DNA of 64,000 bases from Vreelandella sp042466685 (GTDB taxonomy: Bacteria; Pseudomonadota; Gammaproteobacteria; Pseudomonadales; Halomonadaceae), in contig NZ_CP170448.1 of NCBI RefSeq assembly GCF_042466685.1, positions 3,844,001 to 3,908,000 on the forward strand, in the 5' to 3' direction. This document shows positions 25,162-33,385 of this stretch, one piece after another (positions within the stretch are counted from its first letter, which is position 1; each line of letters starts with the position of its first letter). A program made the translations under genes and the position numbers. The notes beneath the pieces were generated by a model. It made no database searches, was not told where the DNA came from, and was given only the letters and a program-made list of their open reading frames with translations.

Positions 25162-26175
25162 TCAACCGTAATAAAACGCCGAGAGCCGATCCTGCAGCTC
25201 CACTATCTTCTGATTGAACGTTTCATCATCCATATCCCGCCAAAAGCGGGGTGGGCGTCCTGTTTCTTTGTCCCACTCCAGGGTGGTCGGGTCTAGCGGA
25301 CGAAACTGCTCCCACTGGGGGGAGTCTGGCAAGGGCTGAGAAGTATCCATAAAGCGTTGCAGCATGTCCCAGGCAGCCAATTGATCCAGGCGACTGGTTA
25401 CCCCGAACATACCCACTAGCGCGACATGGGCCTCAACGCTGTAGTGCACCAGGCTTAGGTTGTATTGAGCAATGCCCTGGGAAGTCGGCGAGCTTTGTAT
25501 ATAACAATCAAACTCATGGAAAGGTAATTCATGGGCAACCTTCCAGGCGGTGCTTTTCTTGGCTGAATTGGCATATACTTTCACCATGCCTGTGCGCCGA
25601 TTTAACTCCCACATAGGGCCTGGCTGGTAGCCAGAAGTATAGTTGGGGAAAAAACGATAAAGTAGGTTTGCCCCTCCCCACATTGATAAACAAAAAGCCA
25701 GTATATACATATATACTGGGATCAAATCAGATAGCATTTCATTATAATTAAAATCACTTTGAGGCGATTTTGAAGCAAAGTATATTGCAATTAGACTAAC
25801 AACAGCTCCAAACAGCACCAAAAAAAAACCAACCATACCTAAACCACGAATAACTCCAATAAAAAAATTAATCTTCGTTTGACTCGTATATCGCAAACAC
25901 TCTTCATCCCACCGTAGCGGATGTTCGGGGCGATCACTTGGTCGAGGCGAGTGATTGGGCATCTGCTCGAGCTCGCGCAATCGTTTAGGTGGCGTATCCA
26001 CCAGCTCTCGAGCTGGAAATAAGGCTTCCGTTGGGTGGCGATAGGTCAGCCGCTGTCCCGAAGCTGCGGATAAGCGAAAGCGCTTGCCGTGGTGACAAGT
26101 CTCTGAACGCGGCCATAAAAATTTCTCAGAGGTATGTGCGGTGTCAGCGTAGGTGATGGGTGTCAAATCAGTCAT
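25162..26175 (-). CDS. Putative T6SS immunity protein, array copy 7
   Basis: A 337-residue member of the tandem family downstream of the VasX-like effector. It has the shared N-terminal third (MTDLTPITYADTAHTSEK, CHHGKRFRLSAASGQ), then EECLRYTSQTK and a membrane segment with two hydrophobic helices about residues 105-175. The shared C-terminal half follows (PGPMWELNRRTGMV, STAWKVAHELPFHEFDCY, RPPRFWRDMDDETFNQK). Its membrane segment (ASKSPQSDFNYNEMLSDLIP) resembles only that of copy 1. By position it matches tsiV2, the immunity gene of V. cholerae vasX, so a membrane immunity role is inferred. It may belong to a DUF6708-like family, which I could not check. It is intact and the last full copy. 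Confidence 0.7.
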   Translation of the reverse strand: MTDLTPITYADTAHTSEKFLWPRSETCHHGKRFRLSAASGQRLTYRHPTEALFPARELVDTPPKRLRELEQMPNHSPRPSDRPEHPLRWDEECLRYTSQTKINFFIGVIRGLGMVGFFLVLFGAVVSLIAIYFASKSPQSDFNYNEMLSDLIPVYMYILAFCLSMWGGANLLYRFFPNYTSGYQPGPMWELNRRTGMVKVYANSAKKSTAWKVAHELPFHEFDCYIQSSPTSQGIAQYNLSLVHYSVEAHVALVGMFGVTSRLDQLAAWDMLQRFMDTSQPLPDSPQWEQFRPLDPTTLEWDKETGRPPRFWRDMDDETFNQKIVELQDRLSAFYYG

Positions 26176-26269
26176 TGAGCATCGTTATGATATAAAGGCA
26201 AATCAGCATGTAGACAGAGCGGTTATATAACATCAGTTCACCGCCCTGCCACAAATGTATAAAAGAAGC

Positions 26270-27283
26270 TTAACCGTAATAAAACGCCGAGAGGCGATCT
26301 TGCAGCTCCACTATCTTCTGATTGAACGTTTCATCATCCATATCCCGCCAAAAACGGGGGGGGCGTCCTGTCTCTTTGTCCACTTCGACTGTTGTAGGAT
26401 CCAGAGAGCGATACATTTCAAAAACGGGTATGTCAGGTAAAGGCTGTGATGTATCCATATAGTGCTGAACCATATCCCAGGCAGCCAATTGTTCCATGCG
26501 GTTGGTAACCCCAAACATGCCCACTAGCGCAACATGGGCCTCAACGCTGTAGTGCACAAGGCTTAGGTTGTATTGAGCAATGCCCTGGGACGTCGGCGAG
26601 CTTTGTATATAACAATCAAACTCATGGAAGGGTAATTCATAGGCTACCTTCCAGGCGGTGCTTTTCTTAGCAGGATTTGCAAAGACTGTGACCATCCCCG
26701 TACGTCGATTTAACTCCCACATTGGGCCCGGTTGGTAACCTGCAGAAAAATTAGGAAACATTCGATAAATAAGATTCCCCCCTCCCCACATCAATAAACA
26801 TACGGGTAGTGCTATAGAAAAAATCTTTATAGACATGAAGAAAAATTCTTTGAAGTCTCTTCCTTGTTCAGCATATGAGACAAAAAAAACTAGAATATTC
26901 CCTACAATAGCTACAAATAGAAAAAGAAAAAAACCTACCATTCCAAGGCCACGAACAACCCCGACAATAAAATTTAACTTAGTCTGGCTTGAGTAACGCA
27001 AGCACTCTTCATCCATCCTTATCGGATATTGCTGATAGCCTTTTGGGCGAGGTGAGAAATCCGACTGACTTTCAATATTTCGTAACTGTGCAGGAGTAAT
27101 TAACTCAAGCCCTTTCGCAACAGGAGGTATACTGATAGTAGGATTTCTTGGCGCAAGCCGCTGCCGCGAAGCCGCGGATAAGCGAAAGCGCTTGCCGTGG
27201 TGGCAAGGCTCTGAACGCGGCCATAAAAACTTCTCAGAAGTATGCGCGGTGTCAGCATAGGTAATGGGTGTCAAATCAGTCAT
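26270..27283 (-). CDS. Putative T6SS immunity protein, array copy 6 (effector-tail coupled)
   Basis: A 337-residue intact copy of the tandem family. Like copy 1 it has the alternative region after residue ~45 (LAPRNPTISIPPVAKG, RPKGYQQYPIRMDEE) and near the C-terminus (FEMYRSLDPTTVEVDKETG), so copies 1 and 6 form a subtype. Its membrane segment (YAEQGRDFKEFFFMSIKIF) is unique. The start at 27283 overlaps by eight bases the stop of the detached effector tail (27276), exactly as copy 1 overlaps the full effector, showing that both were duplicated as one unit. A frame extending to 27316 is only the effector-tail sequence read out of frame. Confidence 0.7.
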   Translation of the reverse strand: MTDLTPITYADTAHTSEKFLWPRSEPCHHGKRFRLSAASRQRLAPRNPTISIPPVAKGLELITPAQLRNIESQSDFSPRPKGYQQYPIRMDEECLRYSSQTKLNFIVGVVRGLGMVGFFLFLFVAIVGNILVFFVSYAEQGRDFKEFFFMSIKIFSIALPVCLLMWGGGNLIYRMFPNFSAGYQPGPMWELNRRTGMVTVFANPAKKSTAWKVAYELPFHEFDCYIQSSPTSQGIAQYNLSLVHYSVEAHVALVGMFGVTNRMEQLAAWDMVQHYMDTSQPLPDIPVFEMYRSLDPTTVEVDKETGRPPRFWRDMDDETFNQKIVELQDRLSAFYYG

Positions 27284-27861
27284 TCGCACTCTCGTTATCC
27301 TGATGGGTCGTTTCATCGGCCCAATAGGGTTGTTCTGTACGGGTAAAGTCTGGGATTAATGGATTCCCGCTGGCCGTTTGGGTCGGTTTGGGCGCGGGTA
27401 ACATTCGCGGTAACTCGACGCTATTTTGACGTTCGCTTTGGCGCTGCCACTGTACGCGCACTTTTAACTTATGCTGGGTACGGCGCTCTGGGCTCCGCCA
27501 TGACCCCGGCTGGGTAGTGGTTGCCGGTGTATAGAGATAGTATTCACGGCCATCCGTCGTGCTGCGCTCAAATAACGGCTGCACCACATCGCCCAGTTCT
27601 GTACCGTCCTTCATCCACTGAGAGTACCCATCCTTACGGAATTCATGCTTGTATTCGGTGATTTGCTCAAAGCGGAAGAGGGCAATCTGCTCCCAACCGG
27701 GCGCCAAACCGGGCAAGTTACTGTTGACGACCACCCGCATGTTGGCGATAGGGCCAGAAAAACGACGGGCGGCCTGCTCGGCAATCAAGTTTTCAGCGTG
27801 AGTAGGGGAAGGTGACTGGCTAAGGATGCCAATGGCTGGCCGCTGCTCGCCATCGGCTATT
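27276..27861 (-). pseudogene. Detached C-terminal fragment of the VasX-like effector
   Basis: About 195 codons nearly identical to the effector's C-terminus (from ADGEQRPAIG to DETTHQDNESAND), with scattered substitutions such as RSPERRTQ for RSREQRTQ. Homology begins at about 27861; upstream is unrelated sequence with a 10-bp inverted repeat. The frame could be read from a GTG at 27884 (202 residues) but there is no ribosome site, so it is probably not made. The region excludes the pore-like helices of the effector. It may act as a donor for recombination with the full gene. Confidence 0.8.
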
Positions 27862-27870
27862 GCCCCGAGA

Positions 27871-27898
27871 AGCTCTATACACACCTTGGTATAGAGCT
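27871..27898. repeat. Inverted repeat at the effector-fragment breakpoint
   Basis: AGCTCTATAC, eight bases, GTATAGAGCT: perfect 10-bp arms. The edge of homology between the fragment and the full effector is only about ten bases away, so the dyad may mark a recombination junction. No T tract follows on the minus strand. Confidence 0.65.
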
Positions 27899-27973
27899 TG
27901 CCAAGCGCTCCAAGTTGGCATCAATGTGAGCCACCTTAAGTAAACCGATTACAGAGCATTCAATATATTTGTA

Positions 27974-28974
27974 TTACCCAAAATAAAATTCAGAAAGCCG
28001 ATCCTGCAGCTCCACTATTTTCTGATTGAACGTTTCATTATCCATATCCCGCCAATAACGGGGTGGCCGCCCTGTTTCTTTGTCCCATTCAAGGGTGGTC
28101 GGGTCGAGCGGACGGAACTGTTCCCACTGAGGGGAATCTGGCAAGGGCTGAGAAGTATCCATAAAGCGCTGTACCATATCCCAGGAAGCCAATTGATCCA
28201 GGCGACTGGTGACCCCGAACATCCCCACCAGCGCGACATGGGCCTCAACACTGTAGTGCACCAGGCTCAAGTTATATTGCGCAATACCTTGCGACGAGGG
28301 AGAGCTTTGCAGGTAACAATCAAACTCATGAAAAGGAAGTTCATGCGCCACCTTCCAGGCAGTACTTTTCTTGGCTGAGTTGGTAAATACTTTAACCATG
28401 CCTGTGCGGCGATTAAGTTCCCACATGGGGCTAGGCTGATAGCCTGAAGTAAAGCTAGGAAACAAGCGATAAATAATACTCCCCCCCCAGAGAAATAAAA
28501 AAATCCTATGATTGCTCCATTAGTTAAAAAATCCAGAATCAACTCTTCTTTTAAATTTATACCTTGAGAAGGAAAAAAAAGAGTTAGAGACAGTGAAGCG
28601 CATAAAACAAATAAACCTAAAAAAAAACCAACCATTCCTAAAGCACGTAAAGCACCAATTATAAAATTTATTTTTGTTTGACTCGTATAACGAAGGCATT
28701 CCTCATCCCAGCGCAGCGGATGCCCTGGCCGGTCAACTGGCCGGGGCGAGTGTTTAGGCATCTGCTCCAACTCACGCAATCGTTTAGGCGGCATATCCAC
28801 CAGCTCTCGAGCTGGAAATAAGACTTCCGTTGGGTGACGATAGGTCAGCCGCTGTCCCGAAGCTGCGGATAAGCGAAAGCGCTTGCCGTGGTGGCAAGGC
28901 TCTGGGCGCGGCCATAAAAATTTCTCAGAGGTATGTGCGGTGTCAGCGTAGGTAATGGGTGTCAAATCAGTCAT
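27974..28974 (-). pseudogene. Array copy 5, frameshifted immunity-family gene
   Basis: The first frame starts at 28974 (MTDLTPITYADTAHTSEK) and runs through the N-terminal third and the first membrane helix before drifting out of register and stopping at 28267. The correct C-terminal frame (FPSFTSGYQPSPMWELNRR to LSEFYFG) runs on to 27974. The register changes around two homopolymers on the minus strand, seven T (28503-28497) and eight G (28488-28481); one extra G would keep the usual distance to IIYR. The same lesion is present in copy 2, inside a 481-bp stretch identical between the two (28233-28713). Slippage regulation, programmed frameshifting or shared decay are all possible. Confidence 0.75.
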
Positions 28975-29066
28975 TAATACATCGTTATCATGTGAAGGCA
29001 GATCACCATGTAAGCAGAGCAGCTTAATAATACTCATCCGCCGCTCTACCATTGATGAATAGAAGC

Positions 29067-30083
29067 TTAACCGAAATAAAACGCCGAGAGGCGATTCTGC
29101 AGCTCCACTATTTTCTGATTGAACGTTTCATCATCCATATCCCGCCAATAACGGGGTGGTCGCCCTGTTTGTTTGTCCCACTTCAGGGTGGTCGGGTCTA
29201 GCAGACGAAACTGTTCCCACTGGGGGGAGTCTGGCAAGGGCTGAGAAGTATCCATAAAGCGTTGCAGCATGTCCCAGGCAGCCAATTGATCCAGGCGGCT
29301 GGTGACCCCAAACATGCCCACTAGCGCCACATGGGCCTCCACGCTGTAGTGCACAAGGCTTAGGTTGTATTGTGCAATGCCCTGGGAAGTCGGGGAGCTT
29401 TGTATATAACAATCGAACTCATGGAAGGGCAAGACATGGGCCACCTTCCAAGCGGTGCTTTTCTTCGCAGAATTGGCAAAGACTGTGACCATACCCGTAC
29501 GTCGATTTAGCTCCCACATAGGGCCAGGCTGGTAGCCAGAAGTGTAGTTTGGAAACAATCGATACAGTAATTGTGCACCTGCCCATCCTGCCAAGAAGAA
29601 AGAAAAAACACTTAGAAAGAAAAACAAATCAAAATTTGTTATAACGTTAAGGATAATATTCCCAGGTTCATATTGCGCAGACAAATATGATGTGTAAATA
29701 GAGACAAGAAAAAAAATAGGCATAAAAAGAAGTAGGCCAAACAGACTAAATAGGCGGATTACCCCAATAATAAAATTGACCTTAGTCTGGCTCGTGTAGC
29801 GCAAACACTCTTCGTCCCACCGTAGCGGATGTTCAGCGCGATCACTTGGCCGAGGCGAGTGATTTGGCATCTGTTCGAGCTCGCGCAATCGTTTAGGTGG
29901 CGTATCCACCAGCTCTCGAGCTGGAAATAAGGCTTCGGTTGGGTGGCGATAGATCAGCCGCTGCCCCGAAGCCGCGGATAAGCGAAAGCGCTTGCCGTGG
30001 TGGCAAGGCTCAGAGCGCGGCCATAAAAATTTCTCAGAGGTATGTGCGGTGTCAGCGTAGGTAATGGGTGTCAAATCAGTCAT
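29067..30083 (-). CDS. Putative T6SS immunity protein, array copy 4
   Basis: A 338-residue intact copy. N- and C-terminal parts are almost identical to copies 3 and 7, with small changes (KVAHVLPFHE, TTLKWDKQTGRPPRYW). The membrane segment is its own (LFSLFGLLLFMPIFFLV, then NFDLFFFLSVFSFFLAGWAG) and is encoded by strikingly AT-rich DNA (about 29590-29770) between GC-richer flanks. The usual WGG before the YR...FPNY motif is WAG here. It has its own short upstream spacer shared with the other copies. Confidence 0.7.
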   Translation of the reverse strand: MTDLTPITYADTAHTSEKFLWPRSEPCHHGKRFRLSAASGQRLIYRHPTEALFPARELVDTPPKRLRELEQMPNHSPRPSDRAEHPLRWDEECLRYTSQTKVNFIIGVIRLFSLFGLLLFMPIFFLVSIYTSYLSAQYEPGNIILNVITNFDLFFFLSVFSFFLAGWAGAQLLYRLFPNYTSGYQPGPMWELNRRTGMVTVFANSAKKSTAWKVAHVLPFHEFDCYIQSSPTSQGIAQYNLSLVHYSVEAHVALVGMFGVTSRLDQLAAWDMLQRFMDTSQPLPDSPQWEQFRLLDPTTLKWDKQTGRPPRYWRDMDDETFNQKIVELQNRLSAFYFG

Positions 30084-30177
30084 TGAGCATCGTTATGATA
30101 TAAAGGCAAATCAGCATGTAGACAGAGCGGTTATATAACATCAGTTCACCGCCCTGCCACAAATGTATAAAAGAAGC

Positions 30178-31179
30178 TTAACCGTAATAAAACGCTGAGA
30201 GGCGATCTTGCAGTTCCACTATCTTCTGATTGAACGTTTCATCATCCATATCCCGCCAAAAGCGGGGTGGGCGTCCTGTTTCTTTGTCCCACTCCAGGGT
30301 GGTCGGGTCTAGCGGACGAAACTGCTCCCACTGGGGGGAGTCTGGCAAGGGCTGAGAAGTATCCATAAAGCGCTGTAGCATGTCCCAGGCAGCCAATTGA
30401 TCCAGGCGACTGGTGACCCCGAACATACCCACTAGCGCCACATGGGCCTCAACGCTGTAGTGCACAAGGCTTAGGTTGTATTGTGCAATGCCCTGGGAAG
30501 TCGGGGAGCTTTGTATATAACAATCGAACTCATGGAAAGGAAGTTCATGCGCCACCTTCCAGGCGGTGCTTTTCTTGGCAGAATTAGCAAAGACTGTGAC
30601 CATGCCCGTACGTCGATTTAACTCCCACATAGGGCCTGGTTGATAGCCAGCCGTATATTTAGGAAATAAGCGATAGATTAGGTTAGCCCCACCCCAAGTA
30701 AACAAAGAAAAAATAACAAAGAATATAGGAACTCTCCAACTGCTAAACTTCCAAAATTCTGCCTCAAAACTCCCCCTCTCAAAAAAACCATAAAAAACCA
30801 CAAAAATTGATATAGGAATAAGAGCAAAAAAACTTACCATCCCTAAGCCGCGAACAACTCCGATAAAGAAATCTATTTTAGTTTGACTTGTATAACGCAA
30901 ACACTCTTCATCCCAGCGTAGCGGATGCTCCGGCCGATCAGTTGGCCGAGGGGAGTGATTAGTCATCGTCTCTAGCTCGCGTAACCGCTCAGGACGCGTA
31001 TTAACAAGCTCTCGAGCAGGAAACAGCGGCTCTGAAGGATGCCGGTAGGTCAGCAGCTGTCCTGAGGCCGCGGATAAGCGAAAGCGCTTGCCGTGGTGAC
31101 AAGGCTCTGAACGCGGCCATAAAAATTTCTCAGAGGTATGTGCGGTGTCAGCGTAGGTAATGGGTGTCAAATCAGTCAT
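30178..31179 (-). CDS. Putative T6SS immunity protein, array copy 3
   Basis: A 333-residue intact copy, the shortest because its membrane segment is shorter (MVSFFALIPISIFVVFYGF, FERGSFEAEFWKFSSWRVP, FFVIFSLFTWGG). The flanks are the shared family sequence; the N-terminal linker (PSEPLFPARELVNTRPERL) is close to that of copy 2. The membrane-coding part (about 30660-30860) is very AT-rich. ATG at 31179 is preceded by the conserved spacer repeat. Confidence 0.7.
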   Translation of the reverse strand: MTDLTPITYADTAHTSEKFLWPRSEPCHHGKRFRLSAASGQLLTYRHPSEPLFPARELVNTRPERLRELETMTNHSPRPTDRPEHPLRWDEECLRYTSQTKIDFFIGVVRGLGMVSFFALIPISIFVVFYGFFERGSFEAEFWKFSSWRVPIFFVIFSLFTWGGANLIYRLFPKYTAGYQPGPMWELNRRTGMVTVFANSAKKSTAWKVAHELPFHEFDCYIQSSPTSQGIAQYNLSLVHYSVEAHVALVGMFGVTSRLDQLAAWDMLQRFMDTSQPLPDSPQWEQFRPLDPTTLEWDKETGRPPRFWRDMDDETFNQKIVELQDRLSAFYYG

Positions 31180-31218
31180 TGAGCATCGTTATGATGTAAA
31201 GGCAGATCAGCATCTAGA

Positions 31219-31252
31219 CAGAGCGGTTAAATAACATCAGGCCGCCGCTCTG
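31219..31252. repeat. Conserved spacer dyad between array copies 2 and 3
   Basis: CAGAGCGG ... CCGCTCTG with an 18-base interior. The same ~95-bp spacer, with this dyad kept or slightly degraded, occurs before each array gene except those coupled to effector tails (around 25113, 26217, 29018, 30122, 31219, 32314). It could form an mRNA stem that stabilises or partly terminates the transcript between copies. It also offers homology for recombination. Confidence 0.65.
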
Positions 31253-31273
31253 CCATTGATGAGTAAAAGAAGC

Positions 31274-32274
31274 TTAACCGTAATAAAATTCCGAGAGATG
31301 ATCCTGCAGCTCCACTATTTTCTGGTTGAACGTTTCATCATCCATATCCCGCCAATAACGGGGTGGCCGCCCTGTTTCTTTGTCCCATTCAAGAGTGGCT
31401 GGGTCGAGCGGACGAAACTGCTCCCACTGGGGGGAGTCTGGTAAGGGCTGAGAAGTATCCATAAAACGCTGAAGCATGTCCCAGGCAGACAATTGATCCA
31501 GGCGGCTGGTGACTCCAAACATACCCACCAGTGCGACATGGGCCTCAACACTGTAGTGCACCAGGCTCAAGTTATATTGCGCAATACCTTGCGACGAGGG
31601 AGAGCTTTGCAGGTAACAATCAAACTCATGAAAAGGAAGTTCATGCGCCACCTTCCAGGCAGTACTTTTCTTGGCTGAGTTGGTAAATACTTTAACCATG
31701 CCTGTGCGGCGATTAAGTTCCCACATGGGGCTAGGCTGATAGCCTGAAGTAAAGCTAGGAAACAAGCGATAAATAATACTCCCCCCCCAGAGAAATAAAA
31801 AAATCCTATGATTGCTCCATTAGTTAAAAAATCCAGAATCAACTCTTCTTTTAAATTTATACCTTGAGAAGGAAAAAAAAGAGTTAGAGACAGTGAAGCG
31901 CATAAAACAAATAAACCTAAAAAAAAACCAACCATTCCTAAAGCACGTAAAGCACCAATTATAAAATTTATTTTTGTTTGACTCGTATAACGAAGGCATT
32001 CCTCATCCCAGCGTAGCGGATGCTCTGGCCGGTCAACTGGTCGGGGCGAGTGATTAGGCATTTGCTCTAGCTCGCGCAACCGTTTAGGCCGAGTATTAAC
32101 AAGCTCGCTAGCCGGAAACAACGGCTCAGACGGATGGCGATACGGCAGCTGTTGACCTGAAGCCGCTGATAAGCGAAAGCGTTTGCCGTGGTGGCAAGGC
32201 TCTGAACGCGGCCATAAAAACTTCTCAGAAGTATGCGCGGTGTCAGCGTAAGTAATGGGTGTCAAATCAGTCAT
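31274..32274 (-). pseudogene. Array copy 2, frameshifted immunity-family gene
   Basis: The first frame runs from ATG 32274 to a stop at 31567; the proper C-terminal frame continues to 31274 and ends LSEFYYG. The change of register lies around seven T (31803-31797) and eight G (31788-31781) on the minus strand, identical to copy 5. The shared identical block is 31533-32013. Outside it the copies differ at many positions, so the block was probably spread by gene conversion or recent duplication. If a ribosome or polymerase slips here a full-length ~333-residue protein results. Confidence 0.75.
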
Positions 32275-32313
32275 TGAGCATCGTTATGATGTAAAGGCAG
32301 ATCAGCATCTAGA

Positions 32314-32347
32314 CAGAGCGGTTAAATAACATCAGGCCACCGCTCTG
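32314..32347. repeat. Conserved spacer dyad between array copies 1 and 2
   Basis: CAGAGCGG ... CCGCTCTG, the second near-perfect example of the spacer dyad, about 20 bases downstream of the stop-side of copy 1 reading and 40 bases before copy 2's upstream region ends. The flanking spacer matches that before copy 3. Confidence 0.6.
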
Positions 32348-32368
32348 TCATTGATGAGCAAAAGAAAC

Positions 32369-33385
32369 TTAACCGTAATAAAACGCCGATAGACGATCCT
32401 GCAATTCCGTTATTTTCTGGTTGAAGGTTGTATCATCCATATCCCGCCAAAAACGTGGGGGGCGTCCTGTCTCTTTGTCCACTTCGACTGTTGTAGGATC
32501 CAGAGAGCGATACATTTCAAAAACGGGTATGTCAGGTAAAGGCTGTGATGTATCCATATAGTGCTGAACCATGTCCCAGGCAGCCAATTGATCCAGGCGG
32601 CTGGTAACCCCAAACATGCCCACTAGCGCAACATGGGCCTCAACGCTGTAGTGCACTAGGCTTAGGTTGTATTGAGCAATGCCCTGGGAAGTCGGCGAGC
32701 TTTGCAGGTAACAATCAAATTCATGGAAGGGTAATTCATAGGCTACCTTCCAAGCGGTGCTTTTCTTAGCAGAATTAGCAAAGACTGTGACCATGCCCGT
32801 TCGCCGATTTAACTCCCACATAGGGCCAGGCTGGAAACCAGCGGCAAAGTTAGGAAACGAGCGGTAGATTAGTCTTACGCCTCCCCACATTAACAAACAA
32901 ACCCCCAGTATATATATATATACTGGGATCAAATCAGATAGCATTTCATTATAATTAAAATTGCTTTGAGGTGATTGTGATGCAAAAAATATTGCTACCA
33001 CACTAACAAAAGCAGCAAATAATGCCAAAAAGAAACCAACCATTCCTAATGCACGAACAACTCCAAAAATAAAACCTAACTTAGTTTGACTTGAATAACG
33101 CAAGCACTCTTCATCCATCCTTATCGGATATTGTTGATAGCCTTTAGGGCGGGGTGAAAAATCTGGCTGACTTTCAATAGCTCGTAACTGTGCTGGGGGG
33201 ATTAATTTTAGCCCTTTAGCAACCGGAGGTATACTGATGGTAGGATTTCTTGGCGCAAGCCGCTGCCCAGAAGCCGCGGTTAAGCGAAAGCGCTTGCCGT
33301 GGTGGCAAGGCTCTGGGCGCGGCCATAAAAATTTCTCTGAGGTATGCGCGGTTTCAGCGTAGGTAATGGGTGTCAAATCAGTCAT
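32369..33385 (-). CDS. Putative immunity protein of the VasX-like effector, array copy 1
   Basis: A 338-residue first copy, in the position of tsiV2 behind vasX. ATG 33385 overlaps the effector stop by eight bases (ATGACTGA), so translation is coupled, as expected for a cognate immunity protein. N-terminal part MTDLTPITYAETAHTSEK, alternative linker LAPRNPTISIPP, two hydrophobic helices (about 115-175: RALGMVGFFLALFAAFVSVV, VYIYILGVCLLMWGG), then the shared soluble half with QSSPTSQGIAQYNLSLVHYS and ending in DRLSAFYYG. It is probably anchored in the inner membrane, where a pore-forming effector would act. Function is inferred from context only. Confidence 0.75.
   Translation of the reverse strand: MTDLTPITYAETAHTSEKFLWPRPEPCHHGKRFRLTAASGQRLAPRNPTISIPPVAKGLKLIPPAQLRAIESQPDFSPRPKGYQQYPIRMDEECLRYSSQTKLGFIFGVVRALGMVGFFLALFAAFVSVVAIFFASQSPQSNFNYNEMLSDLIPVYIYILGVCLLMWGGVRLIYRSFPNFAAGFQPGPMWELNRRTGMVTVFANSAKKSTAWKVAYELPFHEFDCYLQSSPTSQGIAQYNLSLVHYSVEAHVALVGMFGVTSRLDQLAAWDMVQHYMDTSQPLPDIPVFEMYRSLDPTTVEVDKETGRPPRFWRDMDDTTFNQKITELQDRLSAFYYG

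Noticed and set aside
25083..33385. Regular repeats taken for a CRISPR or satellite array
   Set aside because: The repeat unit is about 1.1 kb and encodes a protein; there are no short repeats with unique spacers.
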